A stretch of DNA of 64,000 nucleotides from Actinomycetales bacterium JB111 (GTDB lineage: Bacteria; Actinomycetota; Actinomycetes; Actinomycetales; Actinomycetaceae). Shown in pieces: positions 35,259 through 43,660 of this stretch. The stretch lies in contig FUHX01000012.1 in the NCBI GenBank assembly GCA_900163555.1, positions 1 through 64,000 on the forward strand, read 5' to 3'. Both the position numbers and the translations under genes were made by a program. Below the pieces are notes generated by a model. The model did no database searches and was not told the DNA's origin. It was given only the letters and a program-made list of their open reading frames with translations. The number at the start of each line of letters is the position of its first letter. Position 1 is the stretch's first letter.

Positions 35259-35597
35259 CTAGCGGACTTCGGGCTCGAGGTCGGCCCCTCCGTGCAGAAC
35301 CGTCGTCCCGTCCCAGCCGGGGTCGGTCATGCTCCGCGACACGACGTACTTCTCCACCCGGTTGAGGTGATCCGTAACGCCGGTGTCGTCGTCGACCCGC
35401 GTCGGCCAGAATCCCCGCATCTCCTCGAAGGTCACGCGTCCGACCAGGAACCCGTCGGACATGGCCGCGTGCTCACGCGTGATCGCCGCGAGCTGTCGAC
35501 CCTGCTCGGAGTCCTCCGTCGGGTCGAACCACAAGCCGTCGTTCTCGACCGCTCCGTCCAGGGAGATGTTCTCGGTGATGACGAGCGTGCGGGGCAT
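35259..35597 (-). pseudogene. Dihydrofolate reductase/RibD-C family gene, 3'-truncated
   Basis: The 112-residue frame starts RTLVITENISLDGAVENDGL and includes SDGFLVGRVTFEEMRGFWPT and VEKYVVSRSMTDPGWDGTTV, typical of small RibD C-terminal/DHFR-fold proteins of about 185-190 residues (compare the intact gene at 45267). It stops at GADLEPEVR, where the family would continue with the second half of the nucleotide fold. I see no continuation in other frames, so it is probably a truncated gene. Confidence 0.6.
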
Positions 35598-35668
35598 GGT
35601 TCGTTCTCCATGGGGATCGTCCGTCTGTCCGTGGTGGTGGCGACCTCGCCCGACGACGACGCCCGCCC

Positions 35669-36058
35669 CTACGCGAGCCGCAGGTCGACGAGCGGGTGGT
35701 CCGCGAAGACCTCGAGCACGATGTCGAAGTAGGTCGGACCCGTGCCGGCCCTGAGGGCCGCCAGGTCGTCCCGGAACTTGGCCTCGTTGAACGTGCCGGG
35801 CTGCGCGAGCTTGTCCAGGATCCATCGTTCGGTGGTCTCGAGACCGAGGGCCTCGCGGCTGCGGGCGTGGTCGTGCCAGGTCACGACGGCGGGATCGCCG
35901 TCGCGCGTCTTCGTGTCGAGCCCGTAGAGCACGTCGTTGAGCGCGTCCAGGCTCGTGCCCATGCGCCAGTCCTCGTCCCGCATGAACTCGCGGTTGAACT
36001 GGTCGTAGAGATCGGCGATCCCGTCGATCCGTGCGCCGTCGATCCGGTACTCGGGCAT
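35669..36058 (-). CDS. Barstar-like protein
   Basis: The segment YRIDGARIDGIADLYDQFNR through MGTSLDALNDVLYG matches the barstar (ribonuclease inhibitor) family start. The rest (LETTERWILDKLAQPGTFNE, YFDIVLEVFADHPLVDLRLA) extends beyond classical barstar of about 90 residues to about 129. No barnase-like gene is adjacent. The start is either ATG 36058 or 36118; the shorter begins nearer the conserved domain. Confidence 0.7.
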   Translation of the reverse strand: MPEYRIDGARIDGIADLYDQFNREFMRDEDWRMGTSLDALNDVLYGLDTKTRDGDPAVVTWHDHARSREALGLETTERWILDKLAQPGTFNEAKFRDDLAALRAGTGPTYFDIVLEVFADHPLVDLRLA

Positions 36059-36134
36059 GGCGCCCACGATCTCATGGCGGTCGACGGCGAACGGGGGTGT
36101 TGCTTTCCTCTTGCGCATGCGACAGCAGGACGGC

Positions 36135-36160
36135 CATACTTAGCCGTATGGATAAGTATG
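36135..36160. promoter_or_regulatory. Palindromic operator overlapping an ArsR start
   Basis: CATACTTA (36135-36142) and TAAGTATG (36153-36160) are exact complements; the interior CC-GTAT-GG is also symmetric. CATACT can serve as a -10, seven bases before the ATG at 36148, so the message would be leaderless and the ArsR protein would block its own start. Confidence 0.75.
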
Positions 36161-36486
36161 CGGCGGTGCTCGACGGCGTGTTCTCCGCGCTGTCGGATCC
36201 CACGAGGCGCGCCGTGGTGCGCCGCCTCGGTGCCGGCGACGCCACCGTGAGCGAGCTCGCCGGTGGGTTTCGCATGGCGCTGCCGTCGTTCCTCAAGCAC
36301 GTGCGCGTCCTCGAGAACAGCGGCATCGTCCGCACCTCGAAGGTCGGCCGCGTGCGGACGTGCTCCCTGCAGCGGGACCGGCTGGCGGTCGTCGACGACT
36401 GGCTCGCCGAACAGCGTCGGATCTGGAAGCAGCGCACCGATCAGCTCGAACGACTGGTCACCGACATGGACAAGGAGTCGTCATGA
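36148..36486 (+). CDS. ArsR family transcriptional regulator
   Basis: The 112-residue winged-helix protein (DGVFSALSDPTRRAVVRRLG, ELAGGFRMALPSFLKHVRVL, KVGRVRTCSLQRDRLAVVDD, DWLAEQRRIWKQRTDQLERL) is of the type that pairs with SRPBCC genes and lacks metal-site cysteines. Its stop overlaps the next start (ATGA). Probably autorepressed through the operator at 36135-36160. Confidence 0.92.
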   Translation: MDKYAAVLDGVFSALSDPTRRAVVRRLGAGDATVSELAGGFRMALPSFLKHVRVLENSGIVRTSKVGRVRTCSLQRDRLAVVDDWLAEQRRIWKQRTDQLERLVTDMDKESS

Positions 36487-36953
36487 ACCCCGATCTCGAC
36501 CTTGTGATCGAACGAGTGATCCGCGCGCCTCGCGCGGCGATCTGGAAGGCATGGACCACGCAGGAGCTCTTCGCCCGATGGTGGATCCCGGAGCCGTACT
36601 CGTGTCGAGTGGAATCGTTCGCGCCGCACGCCGGCGGCGGGTTCGTCACGTCGATGAGCGACGACGGCGTCACGTTCGGTCCGCACATGGACGCGGCCTT
36701 CCTCGTCGTCGAGGACCACAAGCGCCTCGTCTTCACCAACGCGGTGGACAGCACGCTCCGGCCCGCGAACCCCGCCCCGGTCGCGGTGACCGGCGAGGTC
36801 ACGCTCGCGGACCACCGCGACGGCACGCTCTACCGGGTCGTCGCGCGGCACGGTGATCCGCAGGCGCGTGCGCGCCACGACGAGCTCGGCCTGGCCGAGG
36901 GGTGGGGGATGGTGACCGCACAGCTGGCGTCACTCGCCGAGGCGGCCTCCTGA
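36483..36953 (+). CDS. SRPBCC (AHSA1-like) domain protein
   Basis: The 156-residue START/AHSA1-fold protein begins LDLVIERVIRAPRAAIWKAW and contains LFARWWIPEPYSCRVESFA and DHKRLVFTNAVDS. Members bind hydrophobic ligands or act as Hsp90 activator-like factors. Coupled to ArsR by a four-base overlap; a mirror-image ArsR-SRPBCC pair lies at 37547-38295. Confidence 0.9.
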   Translation: MNPDLDLVIERVIRAPRAAIWKAWTTQELFARWWIPEPYSCRVESFAPHAGGGFVTSMSDDGVTFGPHMDAAFLVVEDHKRLVFTNAVDSTLRPANPAPVAVTGEVTLADHRDGTLYRVVARHGDPQARARHDELGLAEGWGMVTAQLASLAEAAS

Positions 36954-36998
36954 TCGACAGGAGCGGTCGCCGTCGACGGCCAGGTCGCCGCCGTCGGG

Positions 36999-37499
36999 CT
37001 AATCCCCCGGTGCGTCGATCGGGACCGACCTCTTGAAGCCCTCGTGCGAGGGTGTGTAGCCGAGGTCGGAGTAGAACCGCAGCGCGTCCGCGCGTGACCT
37101 GTCCGAGGTGAGCTGGAGGAGCGAGGCGCCCCGGGAGCGCGCGAACTGCTCGATCCACCCGAAGAGGGCGTGCCCGAGTCCCGCTCCGCGGGCCGCTCGT
37201 GCGATGCGCACACCCTCGACCTGGAGCCGGGTCGTGCCGCCGCGGGACAGCCCCGGGATCGTCGTGAGCTGGAAGGTCCCGACGAGCGTGTGCTCGTCGT
37301 CCTCGACGGCGGAGAGGAACTGGTTCGCGTCCTCGTCGACGAGCGCGAAGGCGCGTGCGTACGGCGCCAGGTCGGCCGACTCCCGCGTCCGCCCGAGCGG
37401 ATCGTCGGTCAGCAGCGCGACGATGTCCGCGAGGTCGCCGCGCACCGCGCGCCGGACCAGGAACTCGGCGCCGGACTCCGTGGTCACCGTCATCTGCAT
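36999..37499 (-). CDS. GNAT family N-acetyltransferase
   Basis: The 166-residue protein carries FLVRRAVRGDLADIVALL, TRLQVEGVRIARAARGAGLG (acetyl-CoA loop) and LTSDRSRADALRFYSDLGYT, as in HPA2-like acetyltransferases. Substrate unknown. GGGAGA lies before the ATG at 37499. Confidence 0.9.
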   Translation of the reverse strand: MQMTVTTESGAEFLVRRAVRGDLADIVALLTDDPLGRTRESADLAPYARAFALVDEDANQFLSAVEDDEHTLVGTFQLTTIPGLSRGGTTRLQVEGVRIARAARGAGLGHALFGWIEQFARSRGASLLQLTSDRSRADALRFYSDLGYTPSHEGFKRSVPIDAPGD

Positions 37500-37546
37500 G
37501 GGTCTCCCTGACGTTGGGTGGGGCCTGCCCGAGGTTCCGCTCCGGC

Positions 37547-37975
37547 TCAGGACCTGGACGCCTCCAGGGCGTCGAGGACGAACGTCCAGCCCTGGCGATA
37601 GTTCTCCGCGGACTCGGAGGTCGTCCACGGGCCCGTGTGGACGAGATGCACCCGCGTGCGTTCGCCGTCGGGCGAGAATGTCACGCTCACCCGCTCCGGC
37701 GGGTCGTCTGCACCGTCCTCTGTCCAGATCCAGCTGAACTCGAGCGCGGTGAACGGGTTCCACGTCAGGTACTCGCCGCGGACGGCGATTCCGTTGGCGG
37801 CGGCCTCGATGTGGTACGTCCCGCCGAGTCTGCCGTCGACCCGATAGCGCGTGTCCGGCCATGTGTGCCACCACCAGCCGGCCAGTCCGGCCTCGGTGGT
37901 CCATGCGGACCAAAGTTCCTCCGGGGTGCCAAGGACGGTGCGGTCGAGCTCGAGTCGGTCGGTTCGTGCAGTCAT
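37547..37975 (-). CDS. SRPBCC (AHSA1-like) domain protein
   Basis: The 142-residue protein (LELDRTVLGTPEELWSAWTT, GLAGWWWHTWPDTRYRVDGR, RVSVTFSPDGERTRVHLVHT) belongs to the AHSA1/SRPBCC fold. Its start overlaps the stop of the ArsR gene (ATGA) and so it is expressed with it. Confidence 0.9.
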   Translation of the reverse strand: MTARTDRLELDRTVLGTPEELWSAWTTEAGLAGWWWHTWPDTRYRVDGRLGGTYHIEAAANGIAVRGEYLTWNPFTALEFSWIWTEDGADDPPERVSVTFSPDGERTRVHLVHTGPWTTSESAENYRQGWTFVLDALEASRS

Positions 37976-38295
37976 CGGTCCTCCAGGTGTCGTTCGAGTG
38001 CGTCGAGCTGGTTGTCCCAGAACGACCGTCGGGTCGCGATCCACGCCTGCAGCTCGTCGAAGCCCGCAAGGCGGATGCGGTGGGTGACCACCCGCCCCGA
38101 CTTCCGTGCCGAGATGAGGCCGGCCGCGGTGAGGGTCGCGATGTGCTTGGCGATCGTCGGTAGGCCGACGCCGGTCAGCTCCGAGAGGTCCGAGCTGGTG
38201 GCCGTTCCCGTGCACAACCGGTCGAGGATCTGCCGACGCGTCGATTGAGCGAGCGCGGACGTCACCGCGTCGAGCCCGTCCTGATAGTTCGCCAC
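37972..38295 (-). CDS. ArsR family transcriptional regulator
   Basis: The 107-residue winged-helix protein (LDAVTSALAQSTRRQILDRL, SELTGVGLPTIAKHIATLTA, KSGRVVTHRIRLAGFDELQA) lacks metal-binding cysteines. GTG 38295 is preceded after seven bases by AATACT, a leaderless arrangement. First gene of an ArsR-SRPBCC pair. Confidence 0.9.
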   Translation of the reverse strand: MANYQDGLDAVTSALAQSTRRQILDRLCTGTATSSDLSELTGVGLPTIAKHIATLTAAGLISARKSGRVVTHRIRLAGFDELQAWIATRRSFWDNQLDALERHLEDR

Positions 38296-38442
38296 GAAGC
38301 GAAGTATTGCGCGTGTCCTGGGGTGTGCGTAAGAGCGCGCGTCGCTCGGGTGTGCCGGTTCGACGTCTGTCCGGGGGCGCAGCGAGACCACGTGTGACTG
38401 CGCGTGTCGTGCGGTGTGAGGCGATCTCGCCGGTCGGGCCCG

Positions 38443-38838
38443 CTACTGGTCGCCGGCGTCCTGCACGACCTGGACGAGGTGCCCGTCGGGGTCCTCGGCC
38501 CACGCGATGACCAGGCGGCCCAGCCAGGGCGACGGCTCCGCGACCGCCGTCGCGCCGTTCTCGACGAGCCTCGCGTAGGCGGCCGCGACGTCGTCCGTCC
38601 AGAGCACGACGGCGGCCCGCTGCCCGTCCGCGACGGGGTCGAGCCCGTGGTCCTCGCGGGTGCTGGTCTCGGTGGCCAGCCCGAGTCGGTGCCCGTCGAG
38701 GGCGAGGTCGACGTGGATCGGAGTTCCCGTCGTCGGGGTGCGGAACACCTCGTCGAAGCCGAGGGCCCGGTAGAAGGCGGACGCCCGGTCGATGTCGCGC
38801 GTGAACAGGACGACCTGCGGGGTCCGGAAGAGCGCCAT
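38443..38838 (-). CDS. VOC family protein
   Basis: The 131-residue protein (QVVLFTRDIDRASAFYRALG, HVDLALDGHRLGLA, AWAEDPDGHLVQVVQDAG) is a glyoxalase/bleomycin-resistance fold member with metal positions H and the terminal QVVQ replacing the usual E. It is probably a binding protein or an enzyme of unknown substrate. Confidence 0.88.
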   Translation of the reverse strand: MALFRTPQVVLFTRDIDRASAFYRALGFDEVFRTPTTGTPIHVDLALDGHRLGLATETSTREDHGLDPVADGQRAAVVLWTDDVAAAYARLVENGATAVAEPSPWLGRLVIAWAEDPDGHLVQVVQDAGDQ

Positions 38839-38860
38839 CCCGTCAGTCTGGCACCGCGGC

Positions 38861-39610
38861 CTACCGGCCGGCGTTCGCGCTGGTCGGGGCGGATCGCGGG
38901 CGCAGGATCGCCTCGGTCTCGTTCTCCTCGACGTCGGTGAGCTCGGCCTCGAGCCCCGCCTGCTCGGCGAGACCGCGGAAGACCTCCGGGGTGAACCAGT
39001 GGATGATCCAGTCCCGGTCGTCGACCACGGACTGCGCCCCGGTGACGAGCTCGTAGCGAACCGTCGTGGTCCGGGTGCGGTTGTCCGGGTCGTAGTCCTC
39101 GCCGGTCACCGTGTACCGCGCGTCGGAGTCGCCCGCGCGCGCCTCCCGGGGCACGCCGATCTGTTCGGCCGGCGTCGGCCCGGGGACCCACAGCGGCACC
39201 AGGGCCGCACCGTCGGGTGACAGGTGGCGGGCGATGGCCCGCAGGGCGGCCAGGGCTGTGGCGTCGTCGGGCAGCAGGTTGAAGGTCGGGCCCGCCAGGT
39301 AGACACTCGGGAAGGTCCGCCCCAGCGCAAGGTCCTCCATCCGCTGATGGTGGATCGGGGTGTCGAGCCCGTCGGCGGCCAGCCGCTCGCGCCCGCGCCG
39401 CACCATGTCCTCCGACGAGTCGACGCCCTCGAGATCCAGCCCGAGCGCCGCCAGCCGGTAGAACGGTCCGCTGTCCCCGCACCCCAGCTCCAGCGCGGGG
39501 GTGCCGTGCTCCTCGATGAAGGCGCGGTAGCGCTCGACGTCGAAATGCGTGCCGCGCAGGACGTTGTAGATCTCGGGGACGATTCCTGTGTAGAAGTCCG
39601 CTGGATGCAT
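38861..39610 (-). CDS. Class I SAM-dependent methyltransferase
   Basis: The 249-residue protein has motif I TPALELGCGDSGPFYRLAAL, LEGVDSSEDMVRRGRERLAA (acidic residue binding ribose), the motif III-like YLAGPTFNLLPDDATALAAL and a C-terminal beta domain. Substrate unknown. ATG 39610 overlaps the upstream region of the divergent gene at 39653, so they share a promoter region of about 40 bp. Confidence 0.88.
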   Translation of the reverse strand: MHPADFYTGIVPEIYNVLRGTHFDVERYRAFIEEHGTPALELGCGDSGPFYRLAALGLDLEGVDSSEDMVRRGRERLAADGLDTPIHHQRMEDLALGRTFPSVYLAGPTFNLLPDDATALAALRAIARHLSPDGAALVPLWVPGPTPAEQIGVPREARAGDSDARYTVTGEDYDPDNRTRTTTVRYELVTGAQSVVDDRDWIIHWFTPEVFRGLAEQAGLEAELTDVEENETEAILRPRSAPTSANAGR

Positions 39611-39652
39611 CGTTCGAGGGTATCCGGGGACCCGGGCGATAACGTCACCGGC

Positions 39653-40354
39653 GTGGAGGACGCGATCGACACTGACGCACGCCGGCCCGAGTTCGGCCCC
39701 GGCGGCATGGACGACGAGGGCCGGAGGCGCGCCTACGAGGAATGCAACAGCCTCATGGAGACGCTCGACGCCGCACTCAGGGCGGAGCGGCCCCGTGGGA
39801 ATCCTCCGTGGCAGGACATCGGGTTCCCCGTGATCGACCGTCAGGTTCACGCCGTCTTCCCCCTCCTCGTGGCGCCGATGACGCCCGGTGGGGACTCCGC
39901 CGCGGAACGGGACTTCATCGATGTCGCCGATCGCCTGTGGTGGCACTGGGGCTACATGTACGGGGGACACGGCTACCGGGTGGGGTATTTCTACGATGTC
40001 GACGAGTGGGGGCGGAAGGTCCTCAGGGACAAGCTGCAGGCCCACGGCGAGTGGCGCAGGGACCCGAGGTGGTGGGACATCGGGAGCCACGTCGTCGTGC
40101 TCGTGACCGCTCCGTACGCCGATCGCGCGACGGCCCGCTGCGCCCTGCACGTCGTTCCCCGGGACTGGGTCTTCGCCGGGCACCTGACGCCGAGAACCAA
40201 TCGGGCGCTCTCGCACTGCCGCACCGTGGAACGCACGGTGGCGGCCGCCGACCTCGACTGGGACTGGCCTCAGGACGCGACGGGCGCGCTGAGGGCGACA
40301 TCCCGGCGGGATGGTGCGGGCGGCGACGCCGAGCCCCGCGCACACGACGAGTAG
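39653..40354 (+). CDS. Hypothetical protein (233 aa)
   Basis: A soluble Trp-rich protein (EECNSLMETLDAALRAERPR, DRQVHAVFPLLVAPMTPGGD, LWWHWGYMYGGHGYRVGYFY, SHVVVLVTAPYADRATARCA). No family recognised. GTG 39653 is chosen because TAACGT lies seven bases before it (leaderless pattern); ATG 39605 or 39709 are alternatives. Confidence 0.6.
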   Translation: MEDAIDTDARRPEFGPGGMDDEGRRRAYEECNSLMETLDAALRAERPRGNPPWQDIGFPVIDRQVHAVFPLLVAPMTPGGDSAAERDFIDVADRLWWHWGYMYGGHGYRVGYFYDVDEWGRKVLRDKLQAHGEWRRDPRWWDIGSHVVVLVTAPYADRATARCALHVVPRDWVFAGHLTPRTNRALSHCRTVERTVAAADLDWDWPQDATGALRATSRRDGAGGDAEPRAHDE

Positions 40355-40424
40355 GTACACGGCGGGCCCGACGCCGGCCCCCGACCCGTGCCACACTCGA
40401 CGCACACGGGCGAGGGGAGTGGCC

Positions 40425-40640
40425 ATGGCGACGCCGGACGTGCGGCCGGTCGGAGACCTGCCGAACGAGATGGGCAAGACCGCCCCACGGGAGCTGCAGC
40501 GGGCCGGGATCGACTCCCTCGCCAAGGTGAGCGAGCACTCGGAGAAGGAGCTCCTCACGATCCACGGGGTCGGACCGAAGTCGATCAGGATCCTGCGGGC
40601 GGCGCTCGCCGACCGGGGCCTCGCCCTCCGCGACGGCTGA
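40425..40640 (+). CDS. Small helix-hairpin-helix protein
   Basis: The 71-residue protein (LPNEMGKTAPRELQRAGIDS, KELLTIHGVGPKSIRILRAA) contains an HhH motif with the HGVGPKS hairpin like those in RNA polymerase alpha C-terminal and other DNA-binding proteins. Likely to bind DNA non-specifically; the partner is unknown. Confidence 0.8.
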   Translation: MATPDVRPVGDLPNEMGKTAPRELQRAGIDSLAKVSEHSEKELLTIHGVGPKSIRILRAALADRGLALRDG

Positions 40641-40746
40641 CCAGCCTCCGGCGACCACTCCCGCCACCAGGACCCCTAGTCTGAGGTCACTGTCGTGTCG
40701 CTGCCTATCGAGGAGCCCCGTAGACGACGTCAACGCCAATGACCTG

Positions 40747-41094
40747 GTGGCCTTCGTCGTCGAGGTCGTCGCCTTCGTGAGCCTGGGGATCTGGGGGTGG
40801 CGGCACGGCTTCGGCGACTCCACCGCGGGGAAGTGGCTCGGCATGCTGGCCGTCCTCGCCGTCGCGGTCGCGTTGTGGGCGTTGTTCGTCTCGCCGCAGT
40901 CCGTCTTCACCGTCCCCGCGCTCGAGCTCGTCCTCAGGGTGGTGATCCTGGGGTGCGGGGTCCTTGCGCTCGGCACGATCGCCGGGACGGCCTGGGCGGT
41001 GGCCTTCGGCCTGATCGCCGCCGCGAACTCGCCCTCGTCTACGTGGGACCGTTCGCCCGCCGACCCGGCGGGGCCGCGGTTCGGCCGCCCGTAG
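40747..41094 (+). CDS. DUF2568 (YrdB-like) membrane protein
   Basis: The 115-residue protein has four hydrophobic helices (VVEVVAFVSLGIWGWRHGFG, LAVLAVAVALWALFVSP, ELVLRVVILGCGVLALGTIA, AWAVAFGLIAAAN), the layout of DUF2568. GTG 40747 is a compromise; a non-standard start slightly upstream would restore the usual asparagine-rich N-terminus. Confidence 0.75.
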   Translation: MAFVVEVVAFVSLGIWGWRHGFGDSTAGKWLGMLAVLAVAVALWALFVSPQSVFTVPALELVLRVVILGCGVLALGTIAGTAWAVAFGLIAAANSPSSTWDRSPADPAGPRFGRP

Positions 41095-41103
41095 TGTGGT
41101 CGC

Positions 41104-41568
41104 GTGCCGAGGGTGATCTTCATGTGCGGGCCTGCGGGGGCGGGCAAGACGACGCACGCCCGCAGCCTCGAGGCCGACGGGTTCGTCCGCCTGTCCTTCG
41201 ACCAGGAGGCGTGGGACCGGGGCATCCGGCGCATGCCGTTGGATCCGCGGGACCACCGCGCGATCGAGTCCGACCTCAGGCGCCGGCTCGTCGACCTGCT
41301 CGCCGAGGGGCGCGACGTCGTCCTCGACCTCTCGTTCTGGTCCCGGGCCATGCGCGACGACTGGCGGTGCCTGCTCGCGCCGTCGGGCGTGCTGCCGGAG
41401 ACGATCTATCTCGCGACGGACCGCGCCACGTGCCTGGCGCGCGTGGCCGCGCGCGCCCGGGCCCACGCCGACGATTTCGCGCTCGATCCCGACGTCGCCG
41501 AGTCGTACGTCGACCACTTCGAGCCCCCGACGCCGGACGAGGGCCCGCTGCTGGTCGTCTCGCCCTGA
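41104..41568 (+). CDS. AAA/zeta-like P-loop kinase
   Basis: The 154-residue protein has Walker A IFMCGPAGAGKTTHARSLEA, FDQEAWDRG, a Walker B-like VVLDLSFWSRAMRDDW and an arginine-rich lid (ATCLARVAARARAH), as in small nucleoside or zeta-toxin-like kinases. Substrate unknown. It follows DUF2568 by nine bases from GTG 41104. Confidence 0.85.
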   Translation: MPRVIFMCGPAGAGKTTHARSLEADGFVRLSFDQEAWDRGIRRMPLDPRDHRAIESDLRRRLVDLLAEGRDVVLDLSFWSRAMRDDWRCLLAPSGVLPETIYLATDRATCLARVAARARAHADDFALDPDVAESYVDHFEPPTPDEGPLLVVSP

Positions 41569-41596
41569 ACGGGACTCGTCCGTATTGCCGCGCGTC

Positions 41597-42421
41597 TCAG
41601 TGTGCGGCGGGCTTGACGGCTCTCACGAGTGCCGAGTGCATGCCCTGGGCAACCTCATGCGTGAACGCGACCTCGGCGTCGACGAACCCCGCGGCCGCCA
41701 GCCCGTCCAGGTACTCGGACCGGGACAGCGCGCCCGCGATGCAGCCGACGAACGAGCCCCGCTCGGCCCGCGCGGTCGGCGAGAGGTCGTCGTCGGCGAC
41801 GACGTCGGTCACCCCGATGCGTCCGCCGGGGACGAGGACGCGGGCCATCTCCGCGAGAACGGCCGGCTTGTCGGCCGCGAGGTTGATGACGCAGTTGGAG
41901 ATCACGACGTCGACCGAGGCGTCGGCCAGCGGCACGCCCTCGATCGTTCCCTTGAGGAAGCGCACGTTCGTCGCCCCCGCCCGCGCCCGGTTCGTCTCGG
42001 CGAGCGCGAGCATCTCGTCCGTCATGTCGACCCCGTAGGCGAAGCCCGTCGGGCCGACCCGGCGCGCGGACAGCAGGACGTCGATCCCGCCGCCTGAGCC
42101 GAGATCGAGCACGGTCTCTCCCTCGTGCAGGTCGGCGACCGCCGTCGGGTTGCCGCAGCCGAGCGACGCCGCCACCGCCTCGGCGGGGAGCTCGCCCTGC
42201 TGGTCGGCGAAGTAGAGCGAGGCGCCGAACCCGGTGCCGATCGTGGGCGCGCCGCGCGGCGTCACCTCGCAGCACGACGTTGTCGGGTCGCCCGCACTCG
42301 ACGTGCAGCTTGTGCTCCCGGCGATCGCGAGCGGGAAGCGAACGTCCTGGGTGGCCGCGACGGCGGCCGCCGCGTAGGCGGCGCGGACGCGCTCGCGGGT
42401 CTCGTTCGCCTGGTCGGTCAT
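41597..42421 (-). CDS. arsM: Arsenite S-adenosylmethionine methyltransferase
   Basis: The 274-residue enzyme has an N-terminal segment with an Ala-rich helix, cysteines in [16 protein letters not shown], the [20 protein letters not shown] motif, SAM loop [19 protein letters not shown] and [16 protein letters not shown], with Cys in SNCVIN. These features identify ArsM, which converts arsenite to methylated forms. It is divergent from an ArsR gene across a large operator. Confidence 0.92.
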   Translation of the reverse strand: MTDQANETRERVRAAYAAAAVAATQDVRFPLAIAGSTSCTSSAGDPTTSCCEVTPRGAPTIGTGFGASLYFADQQGELPAEAVAASLGCGNPTAVADLHEGETVLDLGSGGGIDVLLSARRVGPTGFAYGVDMTDEMLALAETNRARAGATNVRFLKGTIEGVPLADASVDVVISNCVINLAADKPAVLAEMARVLVPGGRIGVTDVVADDDLSPTARAERGSFVGCIAGALSRSEYLDGLAAAGFVDAEVAFTHEVAQGMHSALVRAVKPAAH

Positions 42422-42433
42422 GCGACGTCCTTC

Positions 42434-42487
42434 CATCGACGTGTATCGATGGGAACACCCTGCAGGACATATCGATGCACGTCAATG
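42434..42487. promoter_or_regulatory. ArsR-type operator between arsM and arsR
   Basis: CATCGACGTGTATCGAT (42434-42450) and ATCGATGCACGTCAATG (42471-42487) form a 17-bp-arm inverted repeat, 15 of 17 matched, with a 20-bp spacer. It sits centrally between the divergent starts and is probably bound by the ArsR product at both genes. Confidence 0.8.
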
Positions 42488-42506
42488 CGACGGGTAGGGT
42501 GGCGGC

Positions 42507-42863
42507 ATGACGACCGCGGCCGACCTGACGATCACCCAGGTGGGGGACGGTGCGTGCTGCTCACCGATGGCCGGGGCGCCGATGGACGACTCGAGCGCGA
42601 ACCGCCTCGCGCGCTCCTTCAAGGCGCTCGGGGACCCCACGCGGCTCCGGCTCGTCTCGCTCATCGCCGCCTCGGACGGCAGCGAGGCCTGCATCTGCGA
42701 CCTGACGGGCCCGGTCGGTCTGAGTCAGCCCACGGTCTCCCACCACATGAAGACCCTCGCCGACGCCGGACTGGTCACCCGGGAGCAGCGCGGCAGGTGG
42801 GCGTACTACCGCCTCGACGACGACGCGTTCGACCACCTGCGCGCGGCGCTCGCCCCGGAGTGA
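42507..42863 (+). CDS. arsR: Arsenic-responsive ArsR family repressor
   Basis: The 118-residue protein has an N-terminal Cys-Cys (GACCSP, residues 17-18), Cys62 and Cys64 in EACICDLTG, and the HTH VGLSQPTVSHHMKTLADAGL. Cysteines at these places resemble the Corynebacterium-type ArsR, where two N-terminal cysteines and one near residue 55 bind As(III). It would release arsM and itself when arsenite binds. Confidence 0.9.
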   Translation: MTTAADLTITQVGDGACCSPMAGAPMDDSSANRLARSFKALGDPTRLRLVSLIAASDGSEACICDLTGPVGLSQPTVSHHMKTLADAGLVTREQRGRWAYYRLDDDAFDHLRAALAPE

Positions 42864-42920
42864 TCGCGGGAGACGGCCTCCGCCGTCGTTCCGTCCCGTT
42901 CGTGAGTCCCGGGCTGCGAG

Positions 42921-43580
42921 TCAGGCGCGGAGGAACTGGGTGACCGGCTCCGGGCCGTAGAAGTCAGCGAGCGTCTTGTCGCCCGACCTGGGGTCGACGT
43001 GGTCCAGGTCCGCGCCGTGCGAAACGAGGGTGTCGAAGATGCGCCTCAGGTCCTCGACCAGCTCCGGGTTGAGCGGCTTGGGGTCCACCCAGTCGGGGTC
43101 GTTGTGGTGGTAGGACGGCAGGATCTGCCGGGCGTCCAGGGTCGCGCGGGCGAGCGAGGTGTTGCCGTACGAGTCGGTGACGCCGACGTCGGCGCCGGAG
43201 TCGAGGAGGTGCTCCAGGGCGGCGAAGGCGTCGTCGGCCCGCTCGGCGGTGTTGCGGAACCGCCAGGGGTCCTCCTCGCGCCAGGTCGGCGCGAGCCAGC
43301 GGGAGCGCTGGACGGCGGCCATGATCGCGTGGTGGAGCACGGGCATCGCCCACGGCTCGCGCTCGGAGTGCTCGATGAAGTTCGGGTCCGCCCCCGCCTC
43401 CAGCAGCAGGGCGGCGATCTCGAACTGGCCGTGCCGGTAGGCGACCTGCAGCGTCGACTGACCCGCGTACTTCTTCGGGGTCTTCGCCGCGAGCGCCGTC
43501 GCCTCCGCCGGCTTGCCCTCGAGGCGCCGACGAACCGCCTCGACGTCTCCGTCGATGATCTCCGTGAACACTGCCCGCAT
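42921..43580 (-). CDS. Ankyrin-repeat protein
   Basis: The 219-residue protein contains ankyrin units such as STLQVAYRHGQFEIAALLLE-AGADPN (about 42-67), ALEHLLDSGADVGVTDSYGN and FDTLVSHGADLDHVDPRSGD. It is soluble and probably a protein-binding scaffold; the partner is unknown. Confidence 0.85.
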   Translation of the reverse strand: MRAVFTEIIDGDVEAVRRRLEGKPAEATALAAKTPKKYAGQSTLQVAYRHGQFEIAALLLEAGADPNFIEHSEREPWAMPVLHHAIMAAVQRSRWLAPTWREEDPWRFRNTAERADDAFAALEHLLDSGADVGVTDSYGNTSLARATLDARQILPSYHHNDPDWVDPKPLNPELVEDLRRIFDTLVSHGADLDHVDPRSGDKTLADFYGPEPVTQFLRA

Positions 43581-43660
43581 GCCGATTCCGATCCCGTGAG
43601 CCCACCCGACCTGTCGGGGTTCAGCGTAGTGCCGGGGCTCCGGCCCCCACCGCGGGGGCC

